Assembly: GCF_007667275.1 (NCBI RefSeq)
Contig: NZ_VDQT01000001.1
Location: 992,001-1,056,000, forward strand
Direction: 5' to 3'
Length of the DNA: 64,000 nucleotides
Source of the DNA: Stenotrophomonas rhizophila
GTDB taxonomy: Bacteria; Pseudomonadota; Gammaproteobacteria; Xanthomonadales; Xanthomonadaceae
Shown here: positions 8,799 to 17,605 of the stretch, one piece after another
Layout: every line of letters begins with the position of its first letter
Numbering within the stretch: the first letter of the stretch is position 1
Made by a program: the position numbers and the translations under genes
Notes under the pieces: model-generated
Database searches by the model: none
What the model saw: only the letters and a program-made list of their open reading frames with translations
What the model was told of the DNA's origin: nothing

Positions 8799-9092
8799 AT
8801 GGCCACGTTGCGAATCAGGATCACCGGCAGCGAAGACGATGCGCGCGCCATCAGCAACCTGCTGCAGAGCGTGGAGGGCATCGAGCATGTCGAAGAAACC
8901 GACGATCTGATGCCGCACATGGACGACGACGATTCCAGCTCGGCCGGGCTGTCCGACGATATCGGTCCCGGCACGCATGAACTGGAAGTCGAAGTGGGCA
9001 ATGAAGCCACCGCGCAGAAGGTGCGTGACGCGGTGCAGGAACTTGCATTGGAACTGGACGTGTTCGTCGAGTACGAGCACGACGAGGGTTGA
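8799..9092 (+). CDS. Conserved small acidic protein of unknown function
   Basis: This 97-residue protein starts MATLRIRITGSEDDARAISN and continues as alternating strand and helix: an initial beta strand, an LLQSVEGIEHVEE segment, a very acidic stretch (residues 42-57, with MDDDDSSSAGLSDD), then a second strand-helix-strand. This suggests a compact ferredoxin-like fold with an acidic loop. There is no signal peptide and no membrane segment. I do not recognise a family with a known role. It is probably monocistronic, flanked by REP palindromes on both sides. Confidence 0.75.
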   Translation: MATLRIRITGSEDDARAISNLLQSVEGIEHVEETDDLMPHMDDDDSSSAGLSDDIGPGTHELEVEVGNEATAQKVRDAVQELALELDVFVEYEHDEG

Positions 9093-9101
9093 CGGTACAC
9101 G

Positions 9102-9175
9102 GCGCACCACCAACGGTGGCGCGCTACCGGCTGGCTGACCCTCTTACCGGTAGGTATGCACCGTTGGTGCATACG
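9102..9175. repeat. GTAG-type palindrome pair
   Basis: The first unit (9102-9126) is GCGCACCACC/GGTGGCGCGC ending in CTAC. The second (9150-9175) starts GTAG and forms GTATGCACC/GGTGCATAC. They lie between the convergent small acidic protein gene and the DUF4349 lipoprotein gene. Confidence 0.75.
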
Positions 9176-9177
9176 CT

Positions 9178-9981
9178 TTAGGCGCCAGGCGACGCCCGGC
9201 GTCGCCGCCACAGCTTCAGCCCGATCCAGCCTGCCAGCCACGCCACCAGCGCCACCGGCAGCAGCGCCGCCACCGCGCGGATAACGAACGCAACGCTGGT
9301 GGTCAACGTCGCGCCGAAATCGCGCAGCGCTTCACCGATCTCACTGCGGCTGCGCTGGCCGGCGGGCGCCTGGAAGCGCAGGGTCAGCAGCTGCGTGTCG
9401 ATCCGGCGACGCTGGTTGGCGGCGTCCTTGTTGGCCTGCTCCAGGCCCGCTTCGATCTCCGACAGGCGCTGGGTCACCACCAGCAGATCGGCGATCTTGA
9501 TGGTCTTGTCTTCCTGGTACGCCAGCAGGCGCTCGTGTTCCTTCTGCAGCCGCGCCTTGGTCAACGCGGTGTCGGCGACCTGCTGGGCCAGGTCTTCGGC
9601 CTGGGTGTTGCGCGAGGCCACATCGCCGCCTTCACCGGCCAGCCCGATCAAGGGTTCGACGCCCTTCGGCGCGATCCGCACGCGGATCGACCCCGACGGA
9701 TACTCGCCGCCCTGCTGGCCGACCTGCAGCACCGCGCAGTCGCCAAAGCGGCTGGCCTGGCAGGCGTCGGCGACACGCTTCACCCGCGCGCCGATCTGCG
9801 ACGCTTCCAACTGGATCTCCACGTCGTGCTCGTAAGCCAGTGATGCCCCTTCCGGGGACGCCACCGCGCCCGCCGTGCCGGCGCTGGCCGCCGCATGTTC
9901 CCTGTTGCTGCACCCGGCCAGCGCCAGTACCAGCAGCATCCCTGCCCCGGCAGCGCTGCGCTGCCAGCTCGTCCCTGTCAT
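9178..9981 (-). CDS. DUF4349 domain lipoprotein
   Basis: This 267-residue protein has a lipoprotein signal peptide with lipobox LALAGC near residues 18-23, so it is probably membrane-anchored. The middle of the protein holds a long coiled coil (TALTKARLQKEHERLLAYQE through RLSEIEAGLEQANKDAANQR) between two beta-rich parts, and the end has a transmembrane helix (AVAALLPVALVAWLAGWIG) with a basic tail. This is the DUF4349 layout; the function is unknown. The ATG at 9979-9981 overlaps the stop of the upstream GFA gene (TGATG), indicating coupling. A GTG one codon earlier is an alternative start. Confidence 0.85.
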   Translation of the reverse strand: MTGTSWQRSAAGAGMLLVLALAGCSNREHAAASAGTAGAVASPEGASLAYEHDVEIQLEASQIGARVKRVADACQASRFGDCAVLQVGQQGGEYPSGSIRVRIAPKGVEPLIGLAGEGGDVASRNTQAEDLAQQVADTALTKARLQKEHERLLAYQEDKTIKIADLLVVTQRLSEIEAGLEQANKDAANQRRRIDTQLLTLRFQAPAGQRSRSEIGEALRDFGATLTTSVAFVIRAVAALLPVALVAWLAGWIGLKLWRRRRASPGA

Positions 9982-10337
9982 CACATTTTTGCTCCATCAA
10001 AGTGGGTGATCGTCAGCGTCTCCAGCTCCAGATCCGGCAGGCAACGCACGTTCACCGCGGCCATCGCCTGGTTGCTGCGCGGGTCCACACCCTCGCTGAA
10101 CGGGGCGATGCCACAGTTCGCGCAGTAATGATGGGACAGGTGGTGCCGGGCGAACTGGTAGGTGGACAGCTGCGCGGGGTCCGTGTTCAGCTGCAGCGCC
10201 GCACGCGGCGCGAACCACAGCAGGCCACCGCGCCGGCGGCACAACGAGCAGTTGCAGTCCATCACCTCGGTGATCGGCGCGTCGGCCTCCAGCGTGAATG
10301 CGATGTTTCCACAGTGACAGCTTCCCTGGTACTGCAT
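9981..10337 (-). CDS. GFA (glutathione-dependent formaldehyde-activating) family protein
   Basis: This 118-residue zinc-binding protein begins MQYQGSCHCGNIAFTLEAD. It carries the cysteine groups typical of the family: SCHCGN, CNCSLCRRRG and YCANCGIAPF. Members of this fold include the glutathione-dependent formaldehyde-activating enzyme and many paralogues of unknown substrate (DUF636). The GLLWF segment after the second Cys pair is common in the paralogues. It overlaps the start of the DUF4349 lipoprotein gene by one codon. Its actual reaction cannot be assigned. Confidence 0.88.
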   Translation of the reverse strand: MQYQGSCHCGNIAFTLEADAPITEVMDCNCSLCRRRGGLLWFAPRAALQLNTDPAQLSTYQFARHHLSHHYCANCGIAPFSEGVDPRSNQAMAAVNVRCLPDLELETLTITHFDGAKM

Positions 10338-10442
10338 GGCACCACCCCGCCGGCCTGGAAAGCGCCATGGTAATCCAATGGCACGGGTGCAGGCGCTGCC
10401 CGGCGCCTATGCTGGGGGATTGACCACAGCACAGGATCGCCG

Positions 10443-12251
10443 ATGCGCCAGCATCTTCTTGCCCTCGCCCTGATCGCCGCCCTCGGCGGTTGCCAGCAGG
10501 CCGACGCCCCCACCGCCCCGGCGGGCACCGCCGCGACCGCGCCGGCCGCCGACGCGGCGGTGGATGCCGCCTTCGCCGACCTGTCCAAGCGTGCCCTGGA
10601 CACGTGGATGCAGCTGTCCCCGATCAGCGCCACCCAGATCGGCGACCATCGCTACGACAGCGAGATCGACGACCTGAGCGCGGCCGGCCAGCAGAAGATG
10701 CTCAGCGCCTACAAGGGCCTGCTTGCGGAACTCGACAAGATCGAGGTCGCCAAGCTCGGTCGCGAGAACCAGGTGGACGCGGCAATCCTGCGCAACCAGC
10801 TGCAGTCGGAGATCTGGAACGCGGAAGTGCTGCAGGCGTCGAAGTGGGATCCGCAGATCTACAACGGCAGCGCCGGCAGCGCGCTGTATGGCCTGATGGC
10901 GCGTGAGTTCGCGCCGCTGCCGGAGCGCCTGAAGTCGGCCACCGCGCGCATGGAAAAGCTGCCGCAGATCTTCGCGCAGGCCCGAGAGAACCTGGACCCG
11001 GCCCGCGTGCCGAAGATCCATGCCGAGACGGTGGCCAAGCAGAACAAGGGCATCCTCAGCATCGTCGATACCTTCATCACCCCGCATATCGGCGAACTGC
11101 CGGCCGAAGACGGCAAGCGCCTGCAGGCGGCGATCGACGGGCTGAAGAAGGCGGTGGACGAGCAGCAGGCCTGGCTGGACACGACCCTGGTGCCGAACGC
11201 CAAGGGCGATTTCCGCATCGGTGCGGAGCTGTACGACCAGAAGCTGAAGTTCGCGCTGAATTCTTCGCTGTCGCGCGCGGAGATCGGCGAACGCGCGCGC
11301 GCGGAACTGAAGCGCGTGCGACAGGACATGTATGGCATCGCGCAGACGGTGCTGAAGGACAAGCCGGGCGCGCCGGCGCTGCCGGCCAACCCGAGCGACG
11401 AGCAGCAGCAGGCGGCGATCGAAGCGGCGCTGGAGCTGGCGTACGCTGACAAGCCGGCCCGCGACAAGGTGGTGGACGATGCCAAGGCGGCGCTGGCGCA
11501 GTCCACCGAGTTCGTGCGCAAGCACGACCTGATGACCCTGCCCGATGCGCCGGTGGACATCATCCTGATGCCTGAATTCCAGCGCGGCGTGGCCGTGGCC
11601 TACTGCGATTCGCCGGGCCCGCTGGACAAGAACCTGAAGACCTTCTATGCGGTGTCGCCGATTCCGGATGACTGGAACGACAAGCAGGTCGACTCGTTCC
11701 TGCGCGAGTACAACAGCCGCATGATCCACCTGCTGAGCATCCACGAAGGCACGCCGGGCCATTACCTGGAAGGCTGGCATTCGGGCAAGTTCCCGTCGAC
11801 GCTGCGCGCGGTGCTGCGTTCGGGCCTGTTTGCCGAAGGCTGGGCGGTGTACACCGAGCGGATGATGCAGGAGCAGGGCTACCTGGACAACGATCCGCTG
11901 TTCCACCTGGTGCAGCTGAAGTTCTACCTGCGCACCATTTCCAACGCGATCCTGGACCAGGGCGTGCACGTGGACAACTGGACCCGCGAGCAGGCAATGC
12001 AGCTGATGACCCACGACGCCTTCCAGCAGGAAAGCGAAGCGTCGGGCAAGTGGATTCGCGCGCAGCTGACCTCGGCGCAGCTGCCGACCTACTTCGTCGG
12101 TGCGCAGGAACACTTCGACACCCGCAAGGCGGTGCAGGAGAAGCAGGGCGAGAAGTTCAACCTGAAGGCGTACCACGACCAGATGCTGGCCTACGGCGCC
12201 CCGCCGGTGCGCTTCGCTCGCCAGCTGATGCTGGACCAACCGATCGAATGA
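10443..12251 (+). CDS. DUF885 family lipoprotein, predicted zinc peptidase
   Basis: This 602-residue protein starts with a lipoprotein signal (MRQHLLALALIAALGGCQQA, lipobox cysteine at residue 17), followed by an alanine-rich linker. It then carries the DUF885 body, almost all helical. Near residues 430-440 is SIHEGTPGHYLEGWH, the family's HExxxxH-like metal-binding motif, followed by FAEGWAVYTERMMQEQG, which supplies the downstream glutamate ligands. DUF885 proteins are related to gluzincin peptidases, and several are exported. A terminator follows 40 bases downstream. The peptide substrate is unknown. Confidence 0.88.
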   Translation: MRQHLLALALIAALGGCQQADAPTAPAGTAATAPAADAAVDAAFADLSKRALDTWMQLSPISATQIGDHRYDSEIDDLSAAGQQKMLSAYKGLLAELDKIEVAKLGRENQVDAAILRNQLQSEIWNAEVLQASKWDPQIYNGSAGSALYGLMAREFAPLPERLKSATARMEKLPQIFAQARENLDPARVPKIHAETVAKQNKGILSIVDTFITPHIGELPAEDGKRLQAAIDGLKKAVDEQQAWLDTTLVPNAKGDFRIGAELYDQKLKFALNSSLSRAEIGERARAELKRVRQDMYGIAQTVLKDKPGAPALPANPSDEQQQAAIEAALELAYADKPARDKVVDDAKAALAQSTEFVRKHDLMTLPDAPVDIILMPEFQRGVAVAYCDSPGPLDKNLKTFYAVSPIPDDWNDKQVDSFLREYNSRMIHLLSIHEGTPGHYLEGWHSGKFPSTLRAVLRSGLFAEGWAVYTERMMQEQGYLDNDPLFHLVQLKFYLRTISNAILDQGVHVDNWTREQAMQLMTHDAFQQESEASGKWIRAQLTSAQLPTYFVGAQEHFDTRKAVQEKQGEKFNLKAYHDQMLAYGAPPVRFARQLMLDQPIE

Positions 12252-12255
12252 CCCG

Positions 12256-12282
12256 GTAGGTGGCGACCGTTGGTCGTCACGC
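12256..12282 (+). repeat. GTAG-type palindrome, single unit
   Basis: A GTAG head is followed by an imperfect hairpin around GCGACCGTTGGTCGTC, immediately after the DUF885 stop codon. Confidence 0.65.
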
Positions 12283-12289
12283 ATCACCA

Positions 12290-12322
12290 AACGGCCTGGT
12301 GAAAACCGGGCCGTTTTTTTTG
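12290..12322 (+). terminator. Intrinsic terminator after the DUF885 gene
   Basis: A hairpin with ACGGCC/GGCCGT arms and a 12-base loop is followed by eight T residues. Confidence 0.85.
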
Positions 12323-12390
12323 TTTCGGTCTTCGACCATGGCTGTCGCGAGCGTGGAGGCCCCGCCGCGGCCGGCAGGCCCCTATGCAAA

Positions 12391-12636
12391 TGTCCCCCGG
12401 CGGCGGCCTGCGGCCGCCACCTCCTCCTTTACTTTGCCAGGGACCTACCGGCCGCGACGGGGCTCGGCTTGCGGTTCGCAGGGAAAAGCGGACGTCACGG
12501 TGCCACGCCGGTGGGGTGAGTGTGGGGCCGCCGTACCCTTGTGGGCGAATTAAAAGGAGGAAGGGGGCGGCCGCAGGCCGACGCCGGGGGAAATTCGCCC
12601 ACAAGGGTACGGCGGCCCCGCACTCGCCCCACCGGC
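12391..12636. repeat. Nested inverted-repeat block between convergent genes
   Basis: Two 45-bp arms (12507-12551 and 12592-12636) are inverted copies with two mismatches; the central part is CCGTACCCTTGTGGGCGAAT. The 40-base loop between them (12552-12591) is itself an inverted near-copy of 12391-12431, sharing the purine-rich core with GGCCGCAGGCC and GGAGG. The 398-base gap between the DUF885 gene and the ABC exporter gene therefore holds two interleaved inverted repeats and no plausible coding region. It has no transposase and does not look like the GTAG REP family. Confidence 0.8.
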
Positions 12637-12649
12637 AGCCGCGTCTCCT

Positions 12650-14485
12650 TTAAACCACGTCCGCCGCCACGAACCCACCGGTCTGTCGCGCCCACAGGCG
12701 TGCGTACAGGCCGCCGGCAGAGACCAGTTCGGCGTGGGTGCCGGTTTCCACGATACGGCCCTGGTCCATCACCACCAGCCGGTCCATGCGCGCGATGGTG
12801 CTCAAGCGGTGCGCGATCGCGATCACCGTCTTGCCCGCCATCAGCTCGTCCAGGTTGTCCTGGATCGCCGCCTCCACTTCCGAATCCAGCGCCGAGGTCG
12901 CCTCGTCCAGCACCAGGATCGGCGCATCCTTGAGCAGCACGCGCGCGATCGCGATGCGCTGGCGCTGGCCACCGGAGAGCTTCACCCCGCGCTCGCCCAC
13001 GTGCGCGTCATAGCCCTGCCGGCCCTCGCCATCGCGCAGCGTCTCGATGAACGTGGCCGCGCGCGCCTTCGCCACCGCCGCATGCAGCTGTTCCTCGGTC
13101 GCATCCGGGCGCCCGTACAGCAGGTTGTCGCGGATCGACCGGTGCAGCAGCGACGTGTCCTGCGTCACCACGCCGATCTGTCTGCGCAGGCTTTCCTGGG
13201 TGACCTCGGCGATGTCCTGGCCATCGATGCGGATATGCCCGCTTTCGAGGTCGTACAGCCGCAGCAGCACGTTCACCAGCGTCGACTTGCCCGCGCCCGA
13301 CGGCCCGACCAGGCCGATTTTCTCGCCCGGCTTCACCACCAGGTCCAGCCCCGCGATCACCCCGCCCTGCTTGCCATAGTGGAAGTGGATATCGTCGAAG
13401 TGCACGCCGCCGTCGCGCACCACCAGCGGCACCGCGTCCGCGCGGTCCTGCACGCTCAGCGGCTGCGAGATCGTGGTGATGCCGTCCTGCACCGTGCCGA
13501 TGTCCTCGAAGATCCCGTTGATGGTCCACATGATCCAGCCGGACATGTTGTGGATGCGGATCACCAGCCCGGTCGCCAGCGTGATCGCGCCTACCGTGAT
13601 GTTGCCGTGGCTCCACAGCCACAGCGCCAGCCCGCAGGTACCCGCGATCAGGAAACCGTTGACGATCGCAATGGTCAGGTCCATGCCCGTGGTGATCCGC
13701 GTCTGCCGGCGGTGCTTGACCGCCAGCTCCTCGATCGCCTCGGCCACGTAGGCCTGCTCGCGTCCGCCGTGGGCGAACAGCTTCAGCGTAGGGATGTTGG
13801 TGTAGCCGTCGACGATGCGGCCCATCGCCTTGGAGCGCGCTTCCGAGGCGATCCACGCCCGCTCCTTCGCGCGGGGCACGAAATACACCATGATCACTAC
13901 GTACGCCGCCAGCCACAGCACCAGCGGGATCATCAGCCGCCAGTCGGCCTGCGCGAACAGGTACAGCGCGGTACCGGTGTAGACCACGATGTACCACAGC
14001 GAATCGACCATCTGCACCGCCGACTCGCGCAGCGACGTGCCGGTCTGCATGACCCGGTTGGCCATGCTGCCGGCGAAATCGTTCTGGAAGAACGACAGGC
14101 TCTGCCGCACCACGTAATTGTGCATGAGCCAGCGCGAGCGGTTGCTCAGGCCGGGCACGATCGCCTGGTTGACCAGCAGGTTATGCAACCCCACCAGCAC
14201 CGGCCGGGCCACCAGCGTGATTGCCGCCATCCACAGCAACGTGTCCGCGTGCCGCGCGAAGAAGCCCGCATCCGGCTGCTCGCTCACCATGTCGACGATG
14301 CGGCCGAGGAAATCGAACATCGCCACTTCCACCAGCGCCAGCAGCAGCCCGGCGATCAGCGTGGCCAGCAGCACCGGCCAGACCGGGCGCAGGTAGTGGA
14401 TGTAGAACGGCAGCACGCGGCGCGGTGGCATGCGTGCATCGATCGGTGGGAACACCGGAATCAGCGATTCAAACCAGCGGAACAT
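12650..14485 (-). CDS. ABC exporter, fused permease and ATPase
   Basis: This 611-residue half-transporter has an N-terminal six-helix exporter domain (residues about 30-330) and a C-terminal ATPase with Walker A GPSGAGKST (394-402), the signature LSGGQRQR (503-510) and Walker B ILVLDEATSAL (from 523). The Q-loop (VVTQDTSLLHRSIRDNLLYG) and the H-loop (IAIAHRLSTIARMD) are intact. The layout resembles multidrug and lipid exporters of the MsbA/MdlB group and would work as a dimer in the inner membrane. The substrate is unknown. A GGGGTTGGA ribosome-binding region precedes the ATG. It lies downstream of, and in the same direction as, the serine hydrolase gene, with a terminator between them. Confidence 0.93.
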   Translation of the reverse strand: MFRWFESLIPVFPPIDARMPPRRVLPFYIHYLRPVWPVLLATLIAGLLLALVEVAMFDFLGRIVDMVSEQPDAGFFARHADTLLWMAAITLVARPVLVGLHNLLVNQAIVPGLSNRSRWLMHNYVVRQSLSFFQNDFAGSMANRVMQTGTSLRESAVQMVDSLWYIVVYTGTALYLFAQADWRLMIPLVLWLAAYVVIMVYFVPRAKERAWIASEARSKAMGRIVDGYTNIPTLKLFAHGGREQAYVAEAIEELAVKHRRQTRITTGMDLTIAIVNGFLIAGTCGLALWLWSHGNITVGAITLATGLVIRIHNMSGWIMWTINGIFEDIGTVQDGITTISQPLSVQDRADAVPLVVRDGGVHFDDIHFHYGKQGGVIAGLDLVVKPGEKIGLVGPSGAGKSTLVNVLLRLYDLESGHIRIDGQDIAEVTQESLRRQIGVVTQDTSLLHRSIRDNLLYGRPDATEEQLHAAVAKARAATFIETLRDGEGRQGYDAHVGERGVKLSGGQRQRIAIARVLLKDAPILVLDEATSALDSEVEAAIQDNLDELMAGKTVIAIAHRLSTIARMDRLVVMDQGRIVETGTHAELVSAGGLYARLWARQTGGFVAADVV

Positions 14486-14493
14486 TCCAACCC

Positions 14494-14533
14494 CGGAAAA
14501 ACCAACAGGCCGCGATTATCCCACCGCGGCCTG
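14494..14533 (-). terminator. Intrinsic terminator after the serine hydrolase gene
   Basis: On the minus strand a hairpin with CAGGCCGCG/CGCGGCCTG arms (14506-14533) is followed by TTGGTTTTT. It separates the serine hydrolase gene from the downstream ABC exporter gene. Confidence 0.8.
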
Positions 14534-14572
14534 CCGTTTGTTTTCACCCGCGCCACACACCGGGCGGGCGGT

Positions 14573-16150
14573 TCATTTCGACGCGTCGGCCACCACCGGC
14601 GTCAATACCAGGTCCTGGAAGTCGAAGCTGAAGTCGGTCAGCGACGACACCGGCTGCATGCGCACCTCGCGTACCTTGCCGTCCGGGTCCAGGCTGAAGT
14701 TCACGAATGCGTCCGCATTGAGCGAGCGGTCGTCCCAGCGCACGATGAAGGTGTCGTGCTGCCAGTGCTCCATCGTCCCGACCAGCTGCGCGGTGCGGCC
14801 GAACCGCAGGCGCAGCTTGCCGCCCTGCTTCTCCACCACCACGTTGCCGTACCACGGGTCGCGGTAGGTCGCGGCGTAGCCGGCCAACGGCAGCGACGGC
14901 GTCGACCTGGGATCGCGCGCCGCCTGGTGCGCCGCCCAGCCTTCGTCGGCCTTGTCCTGCGCCTTGGCCACCGCCGCCGCATATGCCGCCACCCAGTCGG
15001 TGGGCGGTGCGCCGAGATAGGCGTCGAGTACGGCCATGCTGATGGCGTTGAACGCCGCACCGACTTCCTGGTTGGTCAGCACTACCACGCCCAGCTTCTG
15101 CTCCGGTACCAGCGTCACCCGCGAGACCATGCCCGGCCATCCACCGGTATGCCAGACCAGCTTCCGGCCGCGGTAGTCGCTCAGGCTCCAGCCCTCGCCA
15201 TAGCCGGCGAAGTTGGGGCGCGCGGTCGCGAGCTGCGGCACGCTCGGCTCGGGCACCACCTGCGGGGTGATCATCTGCCACATCGCCTGCTGCGTCTTGG
15301 GGCTGAACAGCGCAGTTCCGTTTTCCAGCTTGCCCTGGGCAAGCTGCACGTTCATCCAGCGCGCCATGTCGTGCACGCTGGAATAGATGCCCCCGGCCCC
15401 AGCATTGTTCGACCAGGTCAGCGGCGCCACCGTGCGCAGCTCGGTGAAGTCGTACTTGGCATGTCCCACCGCCGCCTTGTCGCCCGGCTGCAGGTGGTCG
15501 GCGTTGAAGCGGGTGCCGGCCATGCCCACCGGGGTGAAGATGTGCTGCTGCAGGAAGTCGGCGTAGGACTGCCCCGAGACCTTCTCGATCACCTGCTGGG
15601 CGACCGCGTACAGGATGTTGTCGTACGCGTAGCGGTCGCGGAAACCGGCCTTCAGCGGCACCTTGCCGAGGCGCTGCACCACCTCGGCATTGCTGTAGGA
15701 CGTGGTCGGCCAGAACAGCAGGTCGCCGGCACCGAGGCTGAGGCCGCTGCGGTGCGACAGCAGGTCGCGGATGCGCATCTCGCCGGTGACGTAGGGATCG
15801 GACATGCGGAACGACGGCAGGTGGTCGATCACCCGGTCGTCCATCTTCAGCTTGCCCTGCTCCGCCAGCAGGTTCAGCGAGGTCGCGGTGAACGCCTTGG
15901 TATTGGAGGCGATCGCGAACAGTGTGTCGGCCTCGACCGGCGCCGGCTTGCCCAGCTCGCGCACGCCGTAGCCGCGCGCCAGCACCACCTGCCCGTCCTT
16001 GACCACCGCCACCGCGATGCCGGGCACGTCGAACTGGGTGCGCACGCGCTCAACGGTGGCCTCCAGCTGCTGCAGTTCGGCCGGCACCGCCGCCGACGCC
16101 AGGGGTGCGCATGCCAGCAGCACGAGGCCTCCGATCCAGGATGTGTTCAA
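14573..16150 (-). CDS. Class-C beta-lactamase-like serine hydrolase
   Basis: This 525-residue protein has a signal peptide (cleavage after ASA near residue 20), so it is probably periplasmic. The penicillin-binding fold is clear: SNTK (Ser82, Lys85) is the SxxK nucleophile pair, YDN (Tyr176-Asn178) the YxN motif, and HTG (His334-Gly336) the third-strand motif. The C-terminal 130 residues form an extra beta domain of the DUF3471 kind. This form is more often an esterase or peptidase than a resistance enzyme, so antibiotic resistance should not be assumed. The start is a TTG at 16148-16150, supported by GGAGA eight bases upstream and by the signal peptide. Confidence 0.88.
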   Translation of the reverse strand: MNTSWIGGLVLLACAPLASAAVPAELQQLEATVERVRTQFDVPGIAVAVVKDGQVVLARGYGVRELGKPAPVEADTLFAIASNTKAFTATSLNLLAEQGKLKMDDRVIDHLPSFRMSDPYVTGEMRIRDLLSHRSGLSLGAGDLLFWPTTSYSNAEVVQRLGKVPLKAGFRDRYAYDNILYAVAQQVIEKVSGQSYADFLQQHIFTPVGMAGTRFNADHLQPGDKAAVGHAKYDFTELRTVAPLTWSNNAGAGGIYSSVHDMARWMNVQLAQGKLENGTALFSPKTQQAMWQMITPQVVPEPSVPQLATARPNFAGYGEGWSLSDYRGRKLVWHTGGWPGMVSRVTLVPEQKLGVVVLTNQEVGAAFNAISMAVLDAYLGAPPTDWVAAYAAAVAKAQDKADEGWAAHQAARDPRSTPSLPLAGYAATYRDPWYGNVVVEKQGGKLRLRFGRTAQLVGTMEHWQHDTFIVRWDDRSLNADAFVNFSLDPDGKVREVRMQPVSSLTDFSFDFQDLVLTPVVADASK

Positions 16151-16280
16151 TCAGTGTCTCCGGTTGCGTGTTGCAGGGGCGTCGAGGCCATTCAGGCGGA
16201 TCGCGCCAGGTTTCGCGCGATGGTAACGCGGGCGGTCGCAGGCTCGCGTGTGCCAGAAGCCGCCCACCCGGAGTGCCCGC

Positions 16281-16715
16281 ATGATCACCCCCACCGACGC
16301 CGGTTCCACCGTCATTCCCTGCCTGCGCTACCGCGACGCGCGGGCCGCCATCGCGTGGCTGGAGCGCGCGTTCGGTTTCCAGGCGCAGGCCGTGTATGCC
16401 GAGGGCGACATCGTGTACCACGCCCAGCTGGTATACGGCCGCGGCATGATCATGCTCGGCTCGGTCGGCAACGGCGGTGAGTGGGGCGCGCTGGTGGCGC
16501 AGCCCGACGAGATCGGCGGCCGCGAAACCCAGAGCGCCTGCGTGGTGGTCACCGACCCCGACGCCCATTACGCACGGGCGGTGGCCGCCGGTGCCACCGT
16601 GGTCATCGATATCGCCGATCAGGATTACGGCGGTCGCGGTTACGCCTGCCGCGACCTGGAGGGTCGCCTGTGGTGGTTCGGCAGCTACGACCCGTGGCGG
16701 GAGAACGGGCTTTGA
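16281..16715 (+). CDS. VOC (glyoxalase/bleomycin-resistance) superfamily protein
   Basis: This 144-residue protein has the paired beta-alpha-beta-beta-beta modules of the vicinal oxygen chelate fold. It begins MITPTDAGSTVIPCLRYRDA and contains AIAWLERAFGFQAQAVY, the usual signature of this family, and ends DLEGRLWWFGSYDPW. The family includes dioxygenases, glyoxalases and antibiotic-binding proteins; which applies here is unclear. The following DUF72 gene starts inside its stop codon, so the two are coupled. The ATG at 16281 fits the family N-terminus better than the upstream one at 16248. Confidence 0.85.
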   Translation: MITPTDAGSTVIPCLRYRDARAAIAWLERAFGFQAQAVYAEGDIVYHAQLVYGRGMIMLGSVGNGGEWGALVAQPDEIGGRETQSACVVVTDPDAHYARAVAAGATVVIDIADQDYGGRGYACRDLEGRLWWFGSYDPWRENGL

Positions 16716-17533
16716 GCAAGGCGGCCCCCGGTCCGATCCGTACCGGCATCGGTGGCTGGGTGTTCCCGGCCTGGCGCGGCGGCACCTTTTACCCGGCCGG
16801 GCTGCCGCAGCGCGAGGAACTGGCGCATGCCAGCCGGCAGCTGGGCTGCATCGAGATCAACAGCACTTTCTACCGCGCGCAGAAGCCGGCGGTGTACGCG
16901 CAATGGCGCGAGCAGACGCCGCCCGGCTTCCGGTTTTCGGCCAAGGCACCGCGCACGATCACCCAGCGCCATGACCTGGCCGAGGCCGGCGCGCGCGCGG
17001 AAGGCTTCATCGACGGCATCTGCGCGTTGGGCGACCGCCTGGGCCCGCTGGTCTGGCAGTTCGCCGACCGGCATCCCGGCGCCGCCGCGGACTTCGAACG
17101 CTTCCTCGACGCGCTGCCGAAGCAGGCCCATGGCCGCCCGCTGCAGCATGCGCTGGAGGTGCGCAATCCGGCGGCGTGGACGCCGGAGCTGGTGGCGGTG
17201 GCGCGCGCGCATGGCGCCGCCCTGGTCTACAGCGGCTCCAGCGACTACCCCAGCTTCGCCGACCCCACCGCCGACTTCATCTATGCGCGGCTGATGCAGT
17301 CGCGCGCCAACCTGCGCGCCGGCTATCCCGAACGCACGCTGGAACAATGGTGCCTGCGCGCGATGCGCTGGGCGCGCGGCGAAGACAACCCGGACCTGCC
17401 GCACGTCGCCGCCGACGCGAAACCCGGTGCGCCGCGCGAGGTGTATGTGCTGTTCATCGGCGCGGCCAAGCACCGCAACCCGGGCGCAGCGGTGGCGCTG
17501 CGGAAGCAATTGGAGGGTGTTGGCGGGAAGTGA
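16712..17533 (+). CDS. DUF72 domain protein (YecE-like)
   Basis: This 273-residue TIM-barrel-like protein matches DUF72. It carries IRTGIGGWVFPAWRGGTFYP, then EINSTFYRAQKPAVYAQWRE and FRFSAKAPRTITQRH, the family's three diagnostic strands. A central EVRNPAAW and a terminal VYVLFIGAAKHRNPGAA block are also typical. The function of DUF72 proteins is not established. The most likely start is a TTG at 16712 that overlaps the TGA of the upstream VOC gene; upstream of it the frame lies wholly inside the VOC gene. An ATG start is not available near the conserved N-terminus. Confidence 0.85.
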   Translation: MSKAAPGPIRTGIGGWVFPAWRGGTFYPAGLPQREELAHASRQLGCIEINSTFYRAQKPAVYAQWREQTPPGFRFSAKAPRTITQRHDLAEAGARAEGFIDGICALGDRLGPLVWQFADRHPGAAADFERFLDALPKQAHGRPLQHALEVRNPAAWTPELVAVARAHGAALVYSGSSDYPSFADPTADFIYARLMQSRANLRAGYPERTLEQWCLRAMRWARGEDNPDLPHVAADAKPGAPREVYVLFIGAAKHRNPGAAVALRKQLEGVGGK

Positions 17534-17605
17534 CGGGAGCCGACTGGCGGCCGAGGGTGCGGGACACGCATGGCGTGTCGCTACGGGAATCGCCACAATA
17601 CCCGG

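Noticed and set aside
12734..16480. A very long plus-strand open frame (1,248 codons) across the ABC exporter and serine hydrolase genes
   Set aside because: It is antisense to two well-supported genes; its translation is low-complexity, rich in Arg, His and Gln, with no family match. It is an artefact of high GC.
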